DNA of 64,000 nucleotides from the NCBI RefSeq assembly GCF_004016505.1, contig NZ_SACR01000002.1, forward strand, positions 496,001 through 560,000, given 5' to 3'. Numbering within the stretch: position 1 is the stretch's first letter; every line of letters starts with the position of its first letter. The position numbers and the translations under genes are program-made. The stretch is from Rubrivivax rivuli. GTDB lineage: Bacteria > Pseudomonadota > Gammaproteobacteria > Burkholderiales > Burkholderiaceae_C. Below, piece after piece: positions 36,988-45,754 of the stretch. Below the pieces are notes generated by a model. It did no database searches. It saw nothing but the letters and a program-made list of their open reading frames with translations, and was not told the origin of the DNA.

Positions 36988-37512
36988 TCAACGCGGATCG
37001 TCCGCGTGGATCTGCAGTGCTTCCAGAAAACGCGAGACCATGTTATAGGCCGCGATGGTGGCCGCCACTTCCACCGCGCCGCGTTCGCCCAGAGCGCTGC
37101 GCACGGCTTCCATGATCTCGGGCGCGAAGTGGATCTCGCGCGTCATCGCATCGGTCAGCCTCAGCACGGCGCGCTCGGTGTCGCTGAAGAGCGCGCTGTC
37201 CTGCCAGTGTTCCAGCGCGTCCAGCTGCGCCTGCGTCATGCCTTCCTTCAGCGCGATGGGCGCGTGCTGGAAGGCCTCGTAGGGTGCGCCGTTGAGCACG
37301 GCCACGCGCATGATGACCATCTCGCGCAGCGCGCCGCCGATGCCGAGCTTCTGCCGCACCGCGGTGAGGTAGTTCAACCAGCCCTCGGCCAGCGGCGGGC
37401 TGTGCAGCAGCATCTGGTAGAGGTGCAGCACGCTGCCGCGTTCGGCGACGATGCGCTGCACCAGCGGCGCGGCTTCGGGGTGGGTGAGGTCGGCGTAGGG
37501 CAGGCGGGCCAT
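36988..37512 (-). CDS. Carboxymuconolactone decarboxylase-family protein
   Basis: This 174-residue helical protein has the CMD/AhpD fold: LNYLTAVRQKLGIGGALREM, VAVLNGAPYEAFQHAPIALK and AATIAAYNMVSRFLEAL. The peroxidatic CxxC pair of AhpD is missing (NGAPYE occupies that region), so it is not an AhpD peroxidase. No aromatic degradation genes accompany it. Start ATG 37512; divergent from the ATPase regulator across 184 bases. Confidence 0.85.
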   Translation of the reverse strand: MARLPYADLTHPEAAPLVQRIVAERGSVLHLYQMLLHSPPLAEGWLNYLTAVRQKLGIGGALREMVIMRVAVLNGAPYEAFQHAPIALKEGMTQAQLDALEHWQDSALFSDTERAVLRLTDAMTREIHFAPEIMEAVRSALGERGAVEVAATIAAYNMVSRFLEALQIHADDPR

Positions 37513-37696
37513 GGCGGGGCTGGATCTCGGGTGGGTGTGGGGTGCTTGGGACGGTGCGGGGCGCCCGGGCATCGTCGCACAGCCGCCGCCAGGGCCTGGG
37601 CTCGGTCTTCGCAAGTCCTGGCGTTGCCAGCGCACGGCTTGCCCGAGAATCCGCAGGCTTGCCGATGCGCCCTTGCCGCATCCCTGCGTTGACCCC

Positions 37697-40267
37697 ATGG
37701 CCGTGCTCCGTTTCCAAGGTTTCGATATCGATCCCGTCGCACGGGTGCTGCGGGTGGGGGGGTATCCCGTCGAGATCGGCAGCCGCGCTTTCGACGTGCT
37801 GCTGGCCCTGGCGCGCCAACCCGAGCAAGTGGTGAGCAAGCGGCAGATCCTCGACAGCGCCTGGGGCGCGCTCATGGTCGAGGAAAACAACATCTCGGTG
37901 CAGATCTCCACGCTGCGCAAGCTGCTGGGCGCGCAGGCGATCGCCACCGTGCCGGCCATCGGCTACCGCCTCAGCGTGCCCCGGCGCGATGACACCCCTG
38001 CGGCTGCGCCTCCCGCACCCCCCGCACCGTCCAGCGCTGCCCTGGCACCCACAGCCCCCCAGGCGCCCCGGCTCGTCGGCCGCGAGGCCGATCTCACGGC
38101 CTTGACGGGCTGGCTCGCGCAATCGCCCCTGGTCAGCATCACTGGCACGGGCGGTGTCGGCAAGACCGCGCTGGCACAGGCGCTCGTCGCCCGGCGCAGC
38201 GCCACCCTGGCAGGTGACGTGTGCTGGCTCGAGCTCGACCTGCTGCGCAACGGCGACGAGCTGGTGCCGCGGCTGGCGGCAGCGCTGCAGATCGAGATCC
38301 TGGCCTGCGCCGACGGGCGCGAGGCCTTGCTGCAGGCCTTGTCGCAGGCGCAGGTGCTGGTGGTGATGGACAACTGCGAGCACCTCTCGGCGGCAGTGGC
38401 CGAGATCGTCTCGGCGGCGCTGGCGCGCGCACCGGGCGTGCGGTGGCTGCTGACCTCGCGCACGCCGCTGCATGTGGCCGGTGAACGGGTCTACCGGCTC
38501 GACCCGCTCGCGACGCCCGGCCCCGGGGTCTCGCCGGACCACGTGGCCGAGTACCCGGCGCTGCAGCTCCTGTGGCAGCGCACGGTCGAAGGCGACCGCC
38601 GCTTCCTGCTGGATGCCTCGAACGTGAAGGTCGCCGCCGAGCTGTGCCAGCAACTCGACGGCCTGCCGCTGGCCATCGAGATGGCCGCGGCCCGTGTGGC
38701 TTCGCTGGGCCTGGTGGTGGTGCATGCGCAGCTGCGGCAGCGGCGGCTGCTGTCGCGGCGGCAGGGCCCCGGGGCCGCGCGGCACCAGAGCCTGCGCCAG
38801 ACCTACGACTGGAGCTACGAACTGCTGACGCCCACGGAGCGCCTGGTGTTCCGCCGGCTGCAGCCTTTCGTGGGCGGCTTCCGTGTCGAGGTGGCCTGCC
38901 AGGTGGTGTGCCTCGACGCGGCCGATGCCACGCTGGGCGAGTGGGACCTCCTCGATGCGCTCGGTGCGCTGGTCGACAAGTCGCTCGTGCACCGGCACCG
39001 CGAGCAAGGCGACCGCTTCTACCTGCTGGAAAGCGCGCGCGACTACGCCGCGGAACTGCTCGAGCGGCAGGGCGAGACGGCCGCCATCCAGCGCAGCCAC
39101 GCGCAGGCCCTGGCGCGGTGGTTCGAAGACGCCAACGAACAGCTCGACCACCTGGCCGATGCGCCCTGGATGGACCGCTACGCCACCGAGCGGGCGAACC
39201 TGCGGCAGGCCCTGGCCTGGGCCTGCGAACACGGCGAGCCCGACACGCTGGCGGTGCTGGTGGCCGGGCTGGCCCAGGTCGACACGCTGCTGCAGACGGC
39301 CCCCGAGGTCTTGCAGACGCCAGTGCCAATGGACCGGCTGGCCCTGGCCGGGCAGCGGCGCCGGGCCTGGGCCTGCCTGGAACTGGGCCGGGCCCACCAC
39401 GAGGACGGACGCCGGCAGGTGGGCACGGAGCTGACGCGCCGCGCCCTCGACGACTACCGGGCCGCGGGCGACCAGGCCGGCGAGTACCGCGCCCTGGCGC
39501 AACTGATCCGGCTGTGTGAAGCGCAGCCCGGCCGGCTGGGCGAGGCCCTGGAGGCCTGGGCGCGGCTGCGCGAATCCGAAAGCTGGGAGCTCTCGGCCCG
39601 CGTGCGGCTGTGGGGCGAGATCACCTCCGGCCTCTTCTACCGGAGCGACCGCAAGGCGGCCCAGCTGCAGGCGCTGCAGCAGCGGGCGGCGGATGCCGGT
39701 TTCGCGATGCTGGCGTCCACCTGCCGCGTGCGGCTGTCCGACCGGCTGCTGGTCGAAGGCCAGTACGAAGCCGTGCTCGAGGCCACCGACCACGATCTGG
39801 AAAGCTGGGACCTGGGGCCCCGGCTGCGCAGCCTGATGCTGTGCAACCGGGCGCTGGCCGGTGTGCGCCTGGGGCGCCTGGAACTGGCCCGGCAAGCCGC
39901 GCGCGCCGCGGTGCGTGCGTCGCCCGGCGTGGCGTTTCTCGTGCTGGAGTCGATGGCGCTGGCCGCCACCCGCGAAGCGCGCTGGGACGACGCGGCCCTG
40001 CTGGCCGCCTGCGCGGCACGCCTGCGCCACGAGCGCGCCCTGCAGCCCGATCCGGCGGAAGCGGCCCTCATCGAAGACGTGCAGGCCGCGCTGGTGCAGC
40101 AGTTCGACGCGGGCAGCCTGGCCGAACTCCGCCGGCAGGGCGAGGCCCTGCCGCTGCAGGCCGCGCTGGCCCGCGCGCTGAGCGCATCGCCCCTGGGGGC
40201 CGGCCCTACGCGGGCGCAGCCCGCCAGGGCCGCTGCTGCAGCAATGCCTGCAGATCCAGCGTCTTGA
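37697..40267 (+). CDS. Winged-helix/NB-ARC ATPase transcriptional regulator (AfsR/SARP-like)
   Basis: This 856-residue protein starts with an OmpR-type winged helix (FQGFDIDPVARVLRVGGYPV, then VVSKRQILDSAWG and NNISVQISTLRKLLG, about 1-95). After a Pro/Ala linker comes a STAND-type ATPase with Walker A GTGGVGKTAL near 150, Walker B VLVVMDNCEH near 220 and LPLAIEMAAARVASLG. The remaining half is helical with TPR-like content. Such regulators couple ligand or partner sensing to transcription. Start ATG 37697. Its final 62 bases overlap the convergent tfuA-like gene, so the two share 3' ends; its link to the YcaO-TfuA genes is unproven. Confidence 0.82.
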   Translation: MAVLRFQGFDIDPVARVLRVGGYPVEIGSRAFDVLLALARQPEQVVSKRQILDSAWGALMVEENNISVQISTLRKLLGAQAIATVPAIGYRLSVPRRDDTPAAAPPAPPAPSSAALAPTAPQAPRLVGREADLTALTGWLAQSPLVSITGTGGVGKTALAQALVARRSATLAGDVCWLELDLLRNGDELVPRLAAALQIEILACADGREALLQALSQAQVLVVMDNCEHLSAAVAEIVSAALARAPGVRWLLTSRTPLHVAGERVYRLDPLATPGPGVSPDHVAEYPALQLLWQRTVEGDRRFLLDASNVKVAAELCQQLDGLPLAIEMAAARVASLGLVVVHAQLRQRRLLSRRQGPGAARHQSLRQTYDWSYELLTPTERLVFRRLQPFVGGFRVEVACQVVCLDAADATLGEWDLLDALGALVDKSLVHRHREQGDRFYLLESARDYAAELLERQGETAAIQRSHAQALARWFEDANEQLDHLADAPWMDRYATERANLRQALAWACEHGEPDTLAVLVAGLAQVDTLLQTAPEVLQTPVPMDRLALAGQRRRAWACLELGRAHHEDGRRQVGTELTRRALDDYRAAGDQAGEYRALAQLIRLCEAQPGRLGEALEAWARLRESESWELSARVRLWGEITSGLFYRSDRKAAQLQALQQRAADAGFAMLASTCRVRLSDRLLVEGQYEAVLEATDHDLESWDLGPRLRSLMLCNRALAGVRLGRLELARQAARAAVRASPGVAFLVLESMALAATREARWDDAALLAACAARLRHERALQPDPAEAALIEDVQAALVQQFDAGSLAELRRQGEALPLQAALARALSASPLGAGPTRAQPARAAAAAMPADPAS

Positions 40268-40871
40268 CCGGGTAGGCGGCCATCCAGCGCAGCAGCTCGT
40301 CGGCCACCGCGGCCGACAGCCCGCCTGTTTCGAGCAGGGCCAGGCGCATGCGCGATGCGGTGCGGTCGCCGAACCACAGCCCCGACAGCTCCGACAGCAC
40401 GCGCCGCCCGCTGGCCGCGGTGATGCCGAGGTCTGCAGCGCGGCAGGCCAGCGCGTAGCGCAGGTTCACCAGCGGCACGCTGGCCGGGAAGAAAGGCGGC
40501 TCGGGGAAGTGCAGCAGGCACATCTCGTCGTCGGTGAAATCGGCGTGGCGCGAGAACTGCTCGTAGACCCAGCCGAAGCCGCGCATGCCTTCGCCACGCA
40601 ACTCGTGCGCGCGGATGGCGCCCAGGCTGGAGACGCCCCACACCTGCCAACCGGCATCGAGCGCGCGGCACAGCTCCGCATGCGAGACGGCTGGTTGCGA
40701 CTGGAACAGGCCGTCGCAGAGGATCATCACGCCGGGCCGGCGCGAACGGGCCAGCAGGCTGTCGACATCACCGCGCGCCACGGGCGGGCGCACGCGCAGG
40801 CCACCGCGCGACAAGGCCGCAAGGTCGATGCCGCAGGCCGTCGGGCCGACGAAGAGCACCGGTTCAGCCAC
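40206..40871 (-). CDS. TfuA-like thioamidation partner protein
   Basis: This 221-residue protein matches the TfuA core: VLFVGPTACGIDLAALSRGG, RPGVMILCDGLFQSQPAVSH, then ELCRALDAGWQVWGVSSLGA and RAHELRGEGMRGFGWVYEQF. TfuA acts with YcaO in backbone thioamide formation (trifolitoxin locus, methanogen McrA), recruiting or hydrolysing the sulfur donor. The start is GTG 40871, which overlaps the ycaO stop by 8 bases (GTGGCTGA); longer in-frame readings run through ycaO. The tight overlap implies stoichiometric co-expression. Its 3' end overlaps the convergent regulator gene. Confidence 0.88.
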   Translation of the reverse strand: MAEPVLFVGPTACGIDLAALSRGGLRVRPPVARGDVDSLLARSRRPGVMILCDGLFQSQPAVSHAELCRALDAGWQVWGVSSLGAIRAHELRGEGMRGFGWVYEQFSRHADFTDDEMCLLHFPEPPFFPASVPLVNLRYALACRAADLGITAASGRRVLSELSGLWFGDRTASRMRLALLETGGLSAAVADELLRWMAAYPVKTLDLQALLQQRPWRAAPA

Positions 40872-42117
40872 GGCCGATGGCGCGTGCGACAAAACGCATG
40901 CCGGCGCGGCGCGTGCCGCCTGCCAGGTCTTCGCAGCGGGGAACGACGATGCGCACCACCTCCAGCCCGTCGAGGCCGGCGTCGAAGCGGTGCCGGGCGA
41001 CCGTGGGAAAACCGCGCCGGCCGAGTTCGGCGACCAGGTCGCTGACGTGCTGCGCGAGGCTGCGCCCTGCCACCGGGCGCGAGGGCACGTCGCGGAAACG
41101 GATGCGCCGGTGCGTGTCGAACCACGGCTCGAGCTGCCGGGCGATGGCGGCCGCACGGTCCTGCTTGGGCAGGGCCGCGAACTGGGCGTGGTAGCGCGTC
41201 ACATCGTCGCGTCCGCCGTGGATCTGGCTCAGGCGGGACTGCGCCGCCTCACAGACGGCCCGCGACAGCGCCACGCGGGCGTCGAGGTGGAGGCCGTGCC
41301 CGCCCGCGAGATGCACGGGTGCGCCCGTCGCGTCGTGCAGCACGGCAAAGAAGCAGGGCAGATCGAAGTCGTTCGGGATGCAGCGAACGGCCAGGTGGAT
41401 GCCGAGTTCGCGCCACTGCAGCGCCAGCCGTCGGAAAGGTGCGGGCAGGTCGCCGGGCGCCACGTGCATCGAGCGGTCTTGCGCGTGGTGCAGGGCGATG
41501 GCGTCGCGCTCCAGCACTTCCAGCAACCCGTGGAGCGTGGCCTCGTCGAGCGTGTTGCCCGAGGCCAGGCCGGTGGTGGTGGCGCCGAAGACCTCGGGCT
41601 CGCCGAAGGTGGGGCCGTCGCAGGGGTAGAGAACCAGCGCCGACGGCACCCAGACCCGGAGGCCGGCGGCCAGGTCGTCCAGCGGCAGGCAGCGCAGGCG
41701 CTGGTCGGCCTGCGGCTGCCAGGACAGCAGCGGCACCAGGTCGATCAGCCGCTCGCCCCAGCGCCGCTGCAGCGCTGCAACGCTGAAGCGCCGGCCGAGG
41801 CTGGGCTGGCGGCCAGGGTCGGCCACGGCGAACTCGATGGCCTCCATCAAGGCGCCCACCTGCGCGTCGATGCGCCGCAGGCCTTTGCCCGCATGGACAC
41901 GCAGACCCTGCCCGCGCGGGCGGATGCTGGTGAACACGGGCAGGCCCAGCTGGTCGAGCCGGGTGATGTCGGTCACCCGGGTGATGCCGAGCGCCGCCAT
42001 CGCGGCGCGCGCCCGGCTCAGCGTCAGCGCGGGCGCGCAGGCTCGCAAGCTGGAGCCGCGGCGCAAGACGCGCGCGGAACCGGCACCGCGCGACGCGTGC
42101 GCCGACGCGTCATGCAT
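40864..42117 (-). CDS. YcaO-domain ATP-dependent backbone-modifying enzyme
   Basis: This 417-residue YcaO protein activates a peptide amide with ATP. The conserved ATP/Mg elements are visible: LMEAIEF near 90 (ExxE), TLHGLLEVLERDAIALHH near 197-214, and ALSRAVCEAAQSRLSQIHGG near 283-302. The C-terminus (FVARAIGRG) lacks the PxPxP motif of azoline-forming cyclodehydratases, and there is no E1-like partner or dehydrogenase gene. With TfuA immediately downstream, thioamidation is the best prediction. Start ATG 42117, 17 bases after the small Lys-rich gene. Confidence 0.88.
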   Translation of the reverse strand: MHDASAHASRGAGSARVLRRGSSLRACAPALTLSRARAAMAALGITRVTDITRLDQLGLPVFTSIRPRGQGLRVHAGKGLRRIDAQVGALMEAIEFAVADPGRQPSLGRRFSVAALQRRWGERLIDLVPLLSWQPQADQRLRCLPLDDLAAGLRVWVPSALVLYPCDGPTFGEPEVFGATTTGLASGNTLDEATLHGLLEVLERDAIALHHAQDRSMHVAPGDLPAPFRRLALQWRELGIHLAVRCIPNDFDLPCFFAVLHDATGAPVHLAGGHGLHLDARVALSRAVCEAAQSRLSQIHGGRDDVTRYHAQFAALPKQDRAAAIARQLEPWFDTHRRIRFRDVPSRPVAGRSLAQHVSDLVAELGRRGFPTVARHRFDAGLDGLEVVRIVVPRCEDLAGGTRRAGMRFVARAIGRG

Positions 42118-42134
42118 CGCGGCGCGGCGCGAGG

Positions 42135-42479
42135 TTACTTGCCGTCCCGAGGCGGCTTCTTCGGCTTGTCGGCAGGGGTCTTCGGCGCCTTCTTGCCCGG
42201 CGCCTTGCGCGCAGGTGCCGGCCCGTTCGGGGCTGGATTGCTGGGGTTGTCGGGGGGATAGGGCGAAGCGCAGATCGCGACAGGCGCATTCATCCCGGCC
42301 CAGACCGTCTCAGCCTGCGCCTGACCCACGAACTGCGCGGAGGGCGAGCCGTCACCCAGCGCCTGGATCATCGCCCGGACCGCCGCTTCCGACACTGGGT
42401 CCAGGTCCTGAAAGATGATTCGCGGCGTGACGGCCGCTGCTGGAGCCGCTGCCTTCGCCTTTGACTTTTTGCTCGCCAC
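42135..42479 (-). CDS. Small Lys/Pro-rich protein, candidate substrate of YcaO-TfuA
   Basis: I do not recognise this 114-residue protein. It begins with GTG at 42479 after a good ribosome binding site (GGGAGAA). A basic Ala/Lys N-tail (1-16) leads to VTPRIIFQDLDPVSEAAVRA (17-36), an amphipathic helix through QALGDG, then QAQAETVWAGMNAPVAICAS with a single Cys70 and SPYPPDNPSNPAPNGPAP. The C-terminal 24 residues are a Lys/Pro/Ala tail. It is the first gene of a three-gene unit with ycaO and tfuA, the position of a RiPP precursor. It is long for a precursor and has no double-Gly leader, so a modified structural protein is an alternative. Confidence 0.65.
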   Translation of the reverse strand: MASKKSKAKAAAPAAAVTPRIIFQDLDPVSEAAVRAMIQALGDGSPSAQFVGQAQAETVWAGMNAPVAICASPYPPDNPSNPAPNGPAPARKAPGKKAPKTPADKPKKPPRDGK

Positions 42480-42559
42480 TCGCTTCTCCCAAGTCCGTGC
42501 ACCGTTGAACTGCTGAGGGCCTTCAGGCCTTCGATCCTCGCCGGCATCGACGCGCGGTG

Positions 42560-42588
42560 AATGTATCGCCTCGCAACCTGCCCATCAA
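42560..42588 (-). promoter_or_regulatory. Candidate promoter of the small protein-ycaO-tfuA unit
   Basis: On the minus strand TTGATG (42588-42583) and TACATT (42565-42560) are spaced by exactly 17 bases, each matching 4 of 6 sigma-70 consensus positions. It lies in the 141-base gap after the DTW gene, giving a 5' leader of about 75 bases. The leader includes a small hairpin (GGCCT GA AGGCC). Confidence 0.5.
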
Positions 42589-42620
42589 CGTGCAGGGCAG
42601 GCCCATTCGAACAGCACCCC

Positions 42621-43244
42621 TCACCTGCGGGCCGCCAGCGTGTCCACGAACTGTCCGAAAGCCGACAGCAGCGGCGCGCCGTCGAAGCCCGGGCCTTCGA
42701 TCAGCGCCAGCGCCTGCACCGTGGCTTCCAGCGTCGAGACGTGGTCGGGCCGGCGCGCGGCGCGGATGGCGCGGTAGCGCGTGGGCGGCGGCGCGGGCAG
42801 AGCCAGGCGCGGCAGCGCGGCGAGCGCCGGGTGTTCGAGCAGCAGGCGCAGGCTCTTGCGCCAGGTGGCGTCGATGACGACCAGCCGGACAGGCCACGCA
42901 GCCTGTTGCGGGGCCGGCGCTGGCACCTGCGGTGCCGGCGCGGCAGGCCCGTCGGGATAAAGCAGCCGGGTCTGCCGCCCGGGCCGGTGCAGCAGGGCGG
43001 CCAGCCCCTCAGGCGTGAAACGTTCGCCCACCACCACCTCGCAATGCGCCAGCGAGAGCCGCAGCAAGCCCACGCTGTTCTTCGCCTGGCGCTGCTCTTG
43101 CGGGTGCTGCAGCACCAGCACCCCGCTGCGGTGCGCGGTAGGGCGCACCAGCGCGCACAGGCAGGTGGGCTGCGGGCGCAGGCAGCGTGGGCACGCGGCG
43201 CGGCGGGGTGCAGGCGGCAGGGTCGCCGGGGGCTCGGGGTTCAC
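42621..43244 (-). CDS. DTW-domain tRNA-uridine aminocarboxypropyltransferase
   Basis: This 207-residue protein matches the TapT/TuaA family, which adds the 3-amino-3-carboxypropyl group of SAM to tRNA uridine (acp3U47). A Cys cluster CPRCLRPQPTCLC lies at about 18-30, HPQEQRQAKNS near 47-57 and the DTW-type motif as VIDATWRKSLRLL near 123-135. Start GTG 43244. It is encoded upstream of the YcaO unit but has its own 141-base separation, so functional linkage is doubtful. Confidence 0.88.
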   Translation of the reverse strand: MNPEPPATLPPAPRRAACPRCLRPQPTCLCALVRPTAHRSGVLVLQHPQEQRQAKNSVGLLRLSLAHCEVVVGERFTPEGLAALLHRPGRQTRLLYPDGPAAPAPQVPAPAPQQAAWPVRLVVIDATWRKSLRLLLEHPALAALPRLALPAPPPTRYRAIRAARRPDHVSTLEATVQALALIEGPGFDGAPLLSAFGQFVDTLAARR

Positions 43245-43292
43245 GCCCGCATGCTCGCATGCACGTCGGCGTGCGGGCGTCGCCCCTGGCCT

Positions 43293-44852
43293 TCAGGTCA
43301 CGGGCGCCGGATTGAAGAGCACCAGCGCGTTGTGCAGGCCCCAATGCTCGGCCCAGGTGCGCTGTCCGCTGGCCACGGCCAGCAAGCTGCGGAACATCAG
43401 CTCGCCGAGCTCTTGCACCGTGGCGCGGCCGTCGGCAATGGGGCCGGCGTCGATGTCCATCAGGTCGTGCCAGCGTTCGGCCAGTTCGCTGCGCGTGGCC
43501 ACCTTCACCACGGGGCAGGCCGCCAGGCCATAGGGCGTGCCGCGGCCGGTGGTGAAGACGTGCAGGTTCATGCCCGCGGCCAGCTGCAGCGTGCCGCAGA
43601 TGAAATCGCTGGCCGGTGTGGCGCAGTAGTAGAGACCCGGCGCGCCCGGCGGCACGCGCTCGCCCGGTGAGAGCACGCCGGTGATGGCCGCGCTGCCGCT
43701 CTTGACCACGCTGCCCATGGCCTTCTCGACGATGTGGCTCAGGCCGCCGGCCTTGTTGCCCGGCGTGGTGTTGGCACTGCGGTCGGCGCCGCCACGGGCC
43801 AGGTAGTCGTCGTACCAGGCCATCTCGTCGACGAGGCGCTGCGCCACGGCCGGCGTGGCAGCGCGCGCGGTGAGCTGCGCGATGGCGTCGCGCACTTCGG
43901 TGGTTTCGCTGAACAGCACGGTGGCGCCGGCGCGCAACAACAGATCGGTGCAGTGGCCCACGGCGGGGTTGGCGGTCAGGCCGCTGAAGGCGTCGCTGCC
44001 GCCGCACTGCACGCCCACCACCAGCGCGCTGGCGGGCACGGTCTCGCGGCGGCGTGCGTTCAGGCGCTCCAGATGGGGTACGGCGCTTTGCACGAGGTGG
44101 TCGACCATCGCGCCAAAACCCACGTGCTGCGGGTCTTGCAGGCGCAGCGTGCTCAGCGTCTGCGCGGTGTGCAGCGGCAGGCTGCCCGGCGGCAGCAGCA
44201 GCTCGGGCTGCAGCTTTTCGCAGCCCAGGCCGAGCAGCATCACCTCGCCGCCGAAGTTGGGGTTCATCGCCAGGTGGCGCAACGTGCGGATGGGGATCTC
44301 GGCGCCCGGTGCGCTGATGGCCACGCCACATCCGTAGGCGTGCTCCAGGCCCAGCACGCCGTCGACGTTGGGGAAACGCGGCAGCAGTTCGGCCCTGATG
44401 CGCTGCACCGCCACGTCCAGCACACCCGCCACGCACTGCACCGTGGTGCTGATGGCCAGCAGGTTGCGCGTGCCCACGCTGCCGTCGGCGTTGCGGTAGC
44501 CCTGGAAGGTGTGGCCGTGCAGCGGCGGTGCGGCCGGCGGCAGCGCCGTGGCCATCGGCAGGCCCTCCAGCGACCGCGCAGGCAAGGGCTGCAGCAGGCG
44601 TTCATGCACCCAGCTGCCGGCGGCGACGTCGCGCAGCGCATGGCCGATGGCCACGCCGTAGCGCAGCACGGGCGCGCCGGCGGCGATGTCTTGCAGCGCC
44701 ACCTTGTGCGCCTGCGGCACCGTGTCGCGCAGCACCAGGCCACCGGCCAGCACGGTGCCCGAAGCCAGGCCGCCGGCCTGCACGGCGATGGCCACGTTGT
44801 CCGCAGCGTGCTGCTGCAGCAGTCGGCGGTCTGGAGAAGACGGGTTGCTCAT
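43293..44852 (-). CDS. UxaA/GarD-family sugar-acid dehydratase (galactarate or altronate)
   Basis: This 519-residue protein has an N-terminal SAF domain ([20 protein letters not shown] to WVHERLLQP, about 19-88) and a C-terminal UxaA/GarD catalytic domain ([67 protein letters not shown]). The family dehydrates galactarate or altronate using a divalent metal. Coupling (ATGA) to uronate dehydrogenase favours galactarate, since Udh makes galactaro-lactone from galacturonate. The altronate route would need uxaB/uxaC, which are absent here. Confidence 0.85.
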   Translation of the reverse strand: MSNPSSPDRRLLQQHAADNVAIAVQAGGLASGTVLAGGLVLRDTVPQAHKVALQDIAAGAPVLRYGVAIGHALRDVAAGSWVHERLLQPLPARSLEGLPMATALPPAAPPLHGHTFQGYRNADGSVGTRNLLAISTTVQCVAGVLDVAVQRIRAELLPRFPNVDGVLGLEHAYGCGVAISAPGAEIPIRTLRHLAMNPNFGGEVMLLGLGCEKLQPELLLPPGSLPLHTAQTLSTLRLQDPQHVGFGAMVDHLVQSAVPHLERLNARRRETVPASALVVGVQCGGSDAFSGLTANPAVGHCTDLLLRAGATVLFSETTEVRDAIAQLTARAATPAVAQRLVDEMAWYDDYLARGGADRSANTTPGNKAGGLSHIVEKAMGSVVKSGSAAITGVLSPGERVPPGAPGLYYCATPASDFICGTLQLAAGMNLHVFTTGRGTPYGLAACPVVKVATRSELAERWHDLMDIDAGPIADGRATVQELGELMFRSLLAVASGQRTWAEHWGLHNALVLFNPAPVT

Positions 44853-45667
44853 GGATCGAAGGGGCCGATGCCGAGGAAAGAACCGCCCTGAAGCTCGCGC
44901 TGCGGGCCTTCGGGCAGCAGGCGGTCCTGCAACTGCGCAGCCCAGGCTTCGGCGTTGTCCTGCGGGGCGTAGCCCAGGCGGGCCCAGGTGGCGTCGTCCT
45001 GCCACCAGCGGCGCGTGTTGGCGCTGCAGCCGTAGGCCACGGTGCACCCCACGCCGGGGGCGGTGAGCGCGCAGCGCACCAGCTGCGCCAGGTCGCGCAG
45101 GCTCAGCCAGGTGGCCAGCGCGCGGGCGTCGGTGGGCTCGGGCGTGGCGCTGCCGATGCGCAGGCACACGCTCTCGATGCCGTAGCGCTGCCAGTACAGC
45201 GCGGCCAGGCCTTCGCCATAGAGCTTGCTGGCACCGTAGAAGCCGTCGGGCCGCGGCGGGCAGGCCGTGGTGAGGCTGTGGCCTTGCGGGTAGCCGCCCG
45301 TCACGTGGTTGCTGCTGGCGAAGACGATGCGCCGCGTGCCGGCGCGGCGCGCGGCCTCGTACAGGTGCGTGGTGCCGGCCAGGTTGGCCGCCAGGATGGG
45401 CGCAAACGGCCCTTCCACCGACACGCCGCCCAGGTGCACCACGGCCTGCACGCCATGCAGCAGCGCGTCCATCGCGCTGGCGTCGGCCAGGTCGGCGGGG
45501 CGCGCTTCGTCGCCGGGCTGCAGCGGCGGCGCAGCCAGCGCGGCAGGCAGGTCGCTCAGGCGCAGCGTGCGGCACAGGGCGCGCAGGCTGGGCGCCAGGG
45601 CGCGGCCCAGGGTGCCGGCGGCACCGGTAAGCAGCAGCGTGTCGAAAACGGGCGTGGCGGTGTTCAT
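44849..45667 (-). CDS. udh: NAD-dependent uronate dehydrogenase
   Basis: This 272-residue extended short-chain dehydrogenase has [14 protein letters not shown] (Rossmann, 11-24), [17 protein letters not shown] (typical Udh), SSNHVTGGY, and the catalytic YGASKLYGE (Tyr-x3-Lys) near 143-151. Udh oxidises D-galacturonate or D-glucuronate to the aldaro-lactone, the first step of the oxidative pathway. It overlaps the dehydratase by ATGA and is divergent from kdgK across 87 bases that hold the palindromic operator. Confidence 0.87.
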   Translation of the reverse strand: MNTATPVFDTLLLTGAAGTLGRALAPSLRALCRTLRLSDLPAALAAPPLQPGDEARPADLADASAMDALLHGVQAVVHLGGVSVEGPFAPILAANLAGTTHLYEAARRAGTRRIVFASSNHVTGGYPQGHSLTTACPPRPDGFYGASKLYGEGLAALYWQRYGIESVCLRIGSATPEPTDARALATWLSLRDLAQLVRCALTAPGVGCTVAYGCSANTRRWWQDDATWARLGYAPQDNAEAWAAQLQDRLLPEGPQRELQGGSFLGIGPFDP

Positions 45668-45710
45668 GGGCCCAGGGTCGGCCCGGAGCGGGCGGGTGAA
45701 ATCAGGTGCC

Positions 45711-45732
45711 TAGAATATCGAAACGTCGTTTC
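45711..45732. promoter_or_regulatory. udh/kdgK operator and -10 box
   Basis: A plus-strand -10 box TAGAAT (45711-45716) is followed at 45720-45732 by GAAAC GTC GTTTC, a perfect 5-3-5 palindrome, covering the expected start of kdgK transcription. This position fits repression. GAAAC...GTTTC cores resemble KdgR-type (IclR) or GntR-type uronate-regulator boxes. A near copy lies at 60091-60103. Confidence 0.55.
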
Positions 45733-45754
45733 AAAAGCAGATAGGGGAATCCAC

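Noticed and set aside
36988..37512. AhpD-type alkylhydroperoxidase
   Set aside because: The CxxC motif is absent.
42621..43244. DTW-domain gene as a fourth member of the YcaO-TfuA system
   Set aside because: It is a common tRNA-modification gene, separated by 141 bases with a promoter in between.
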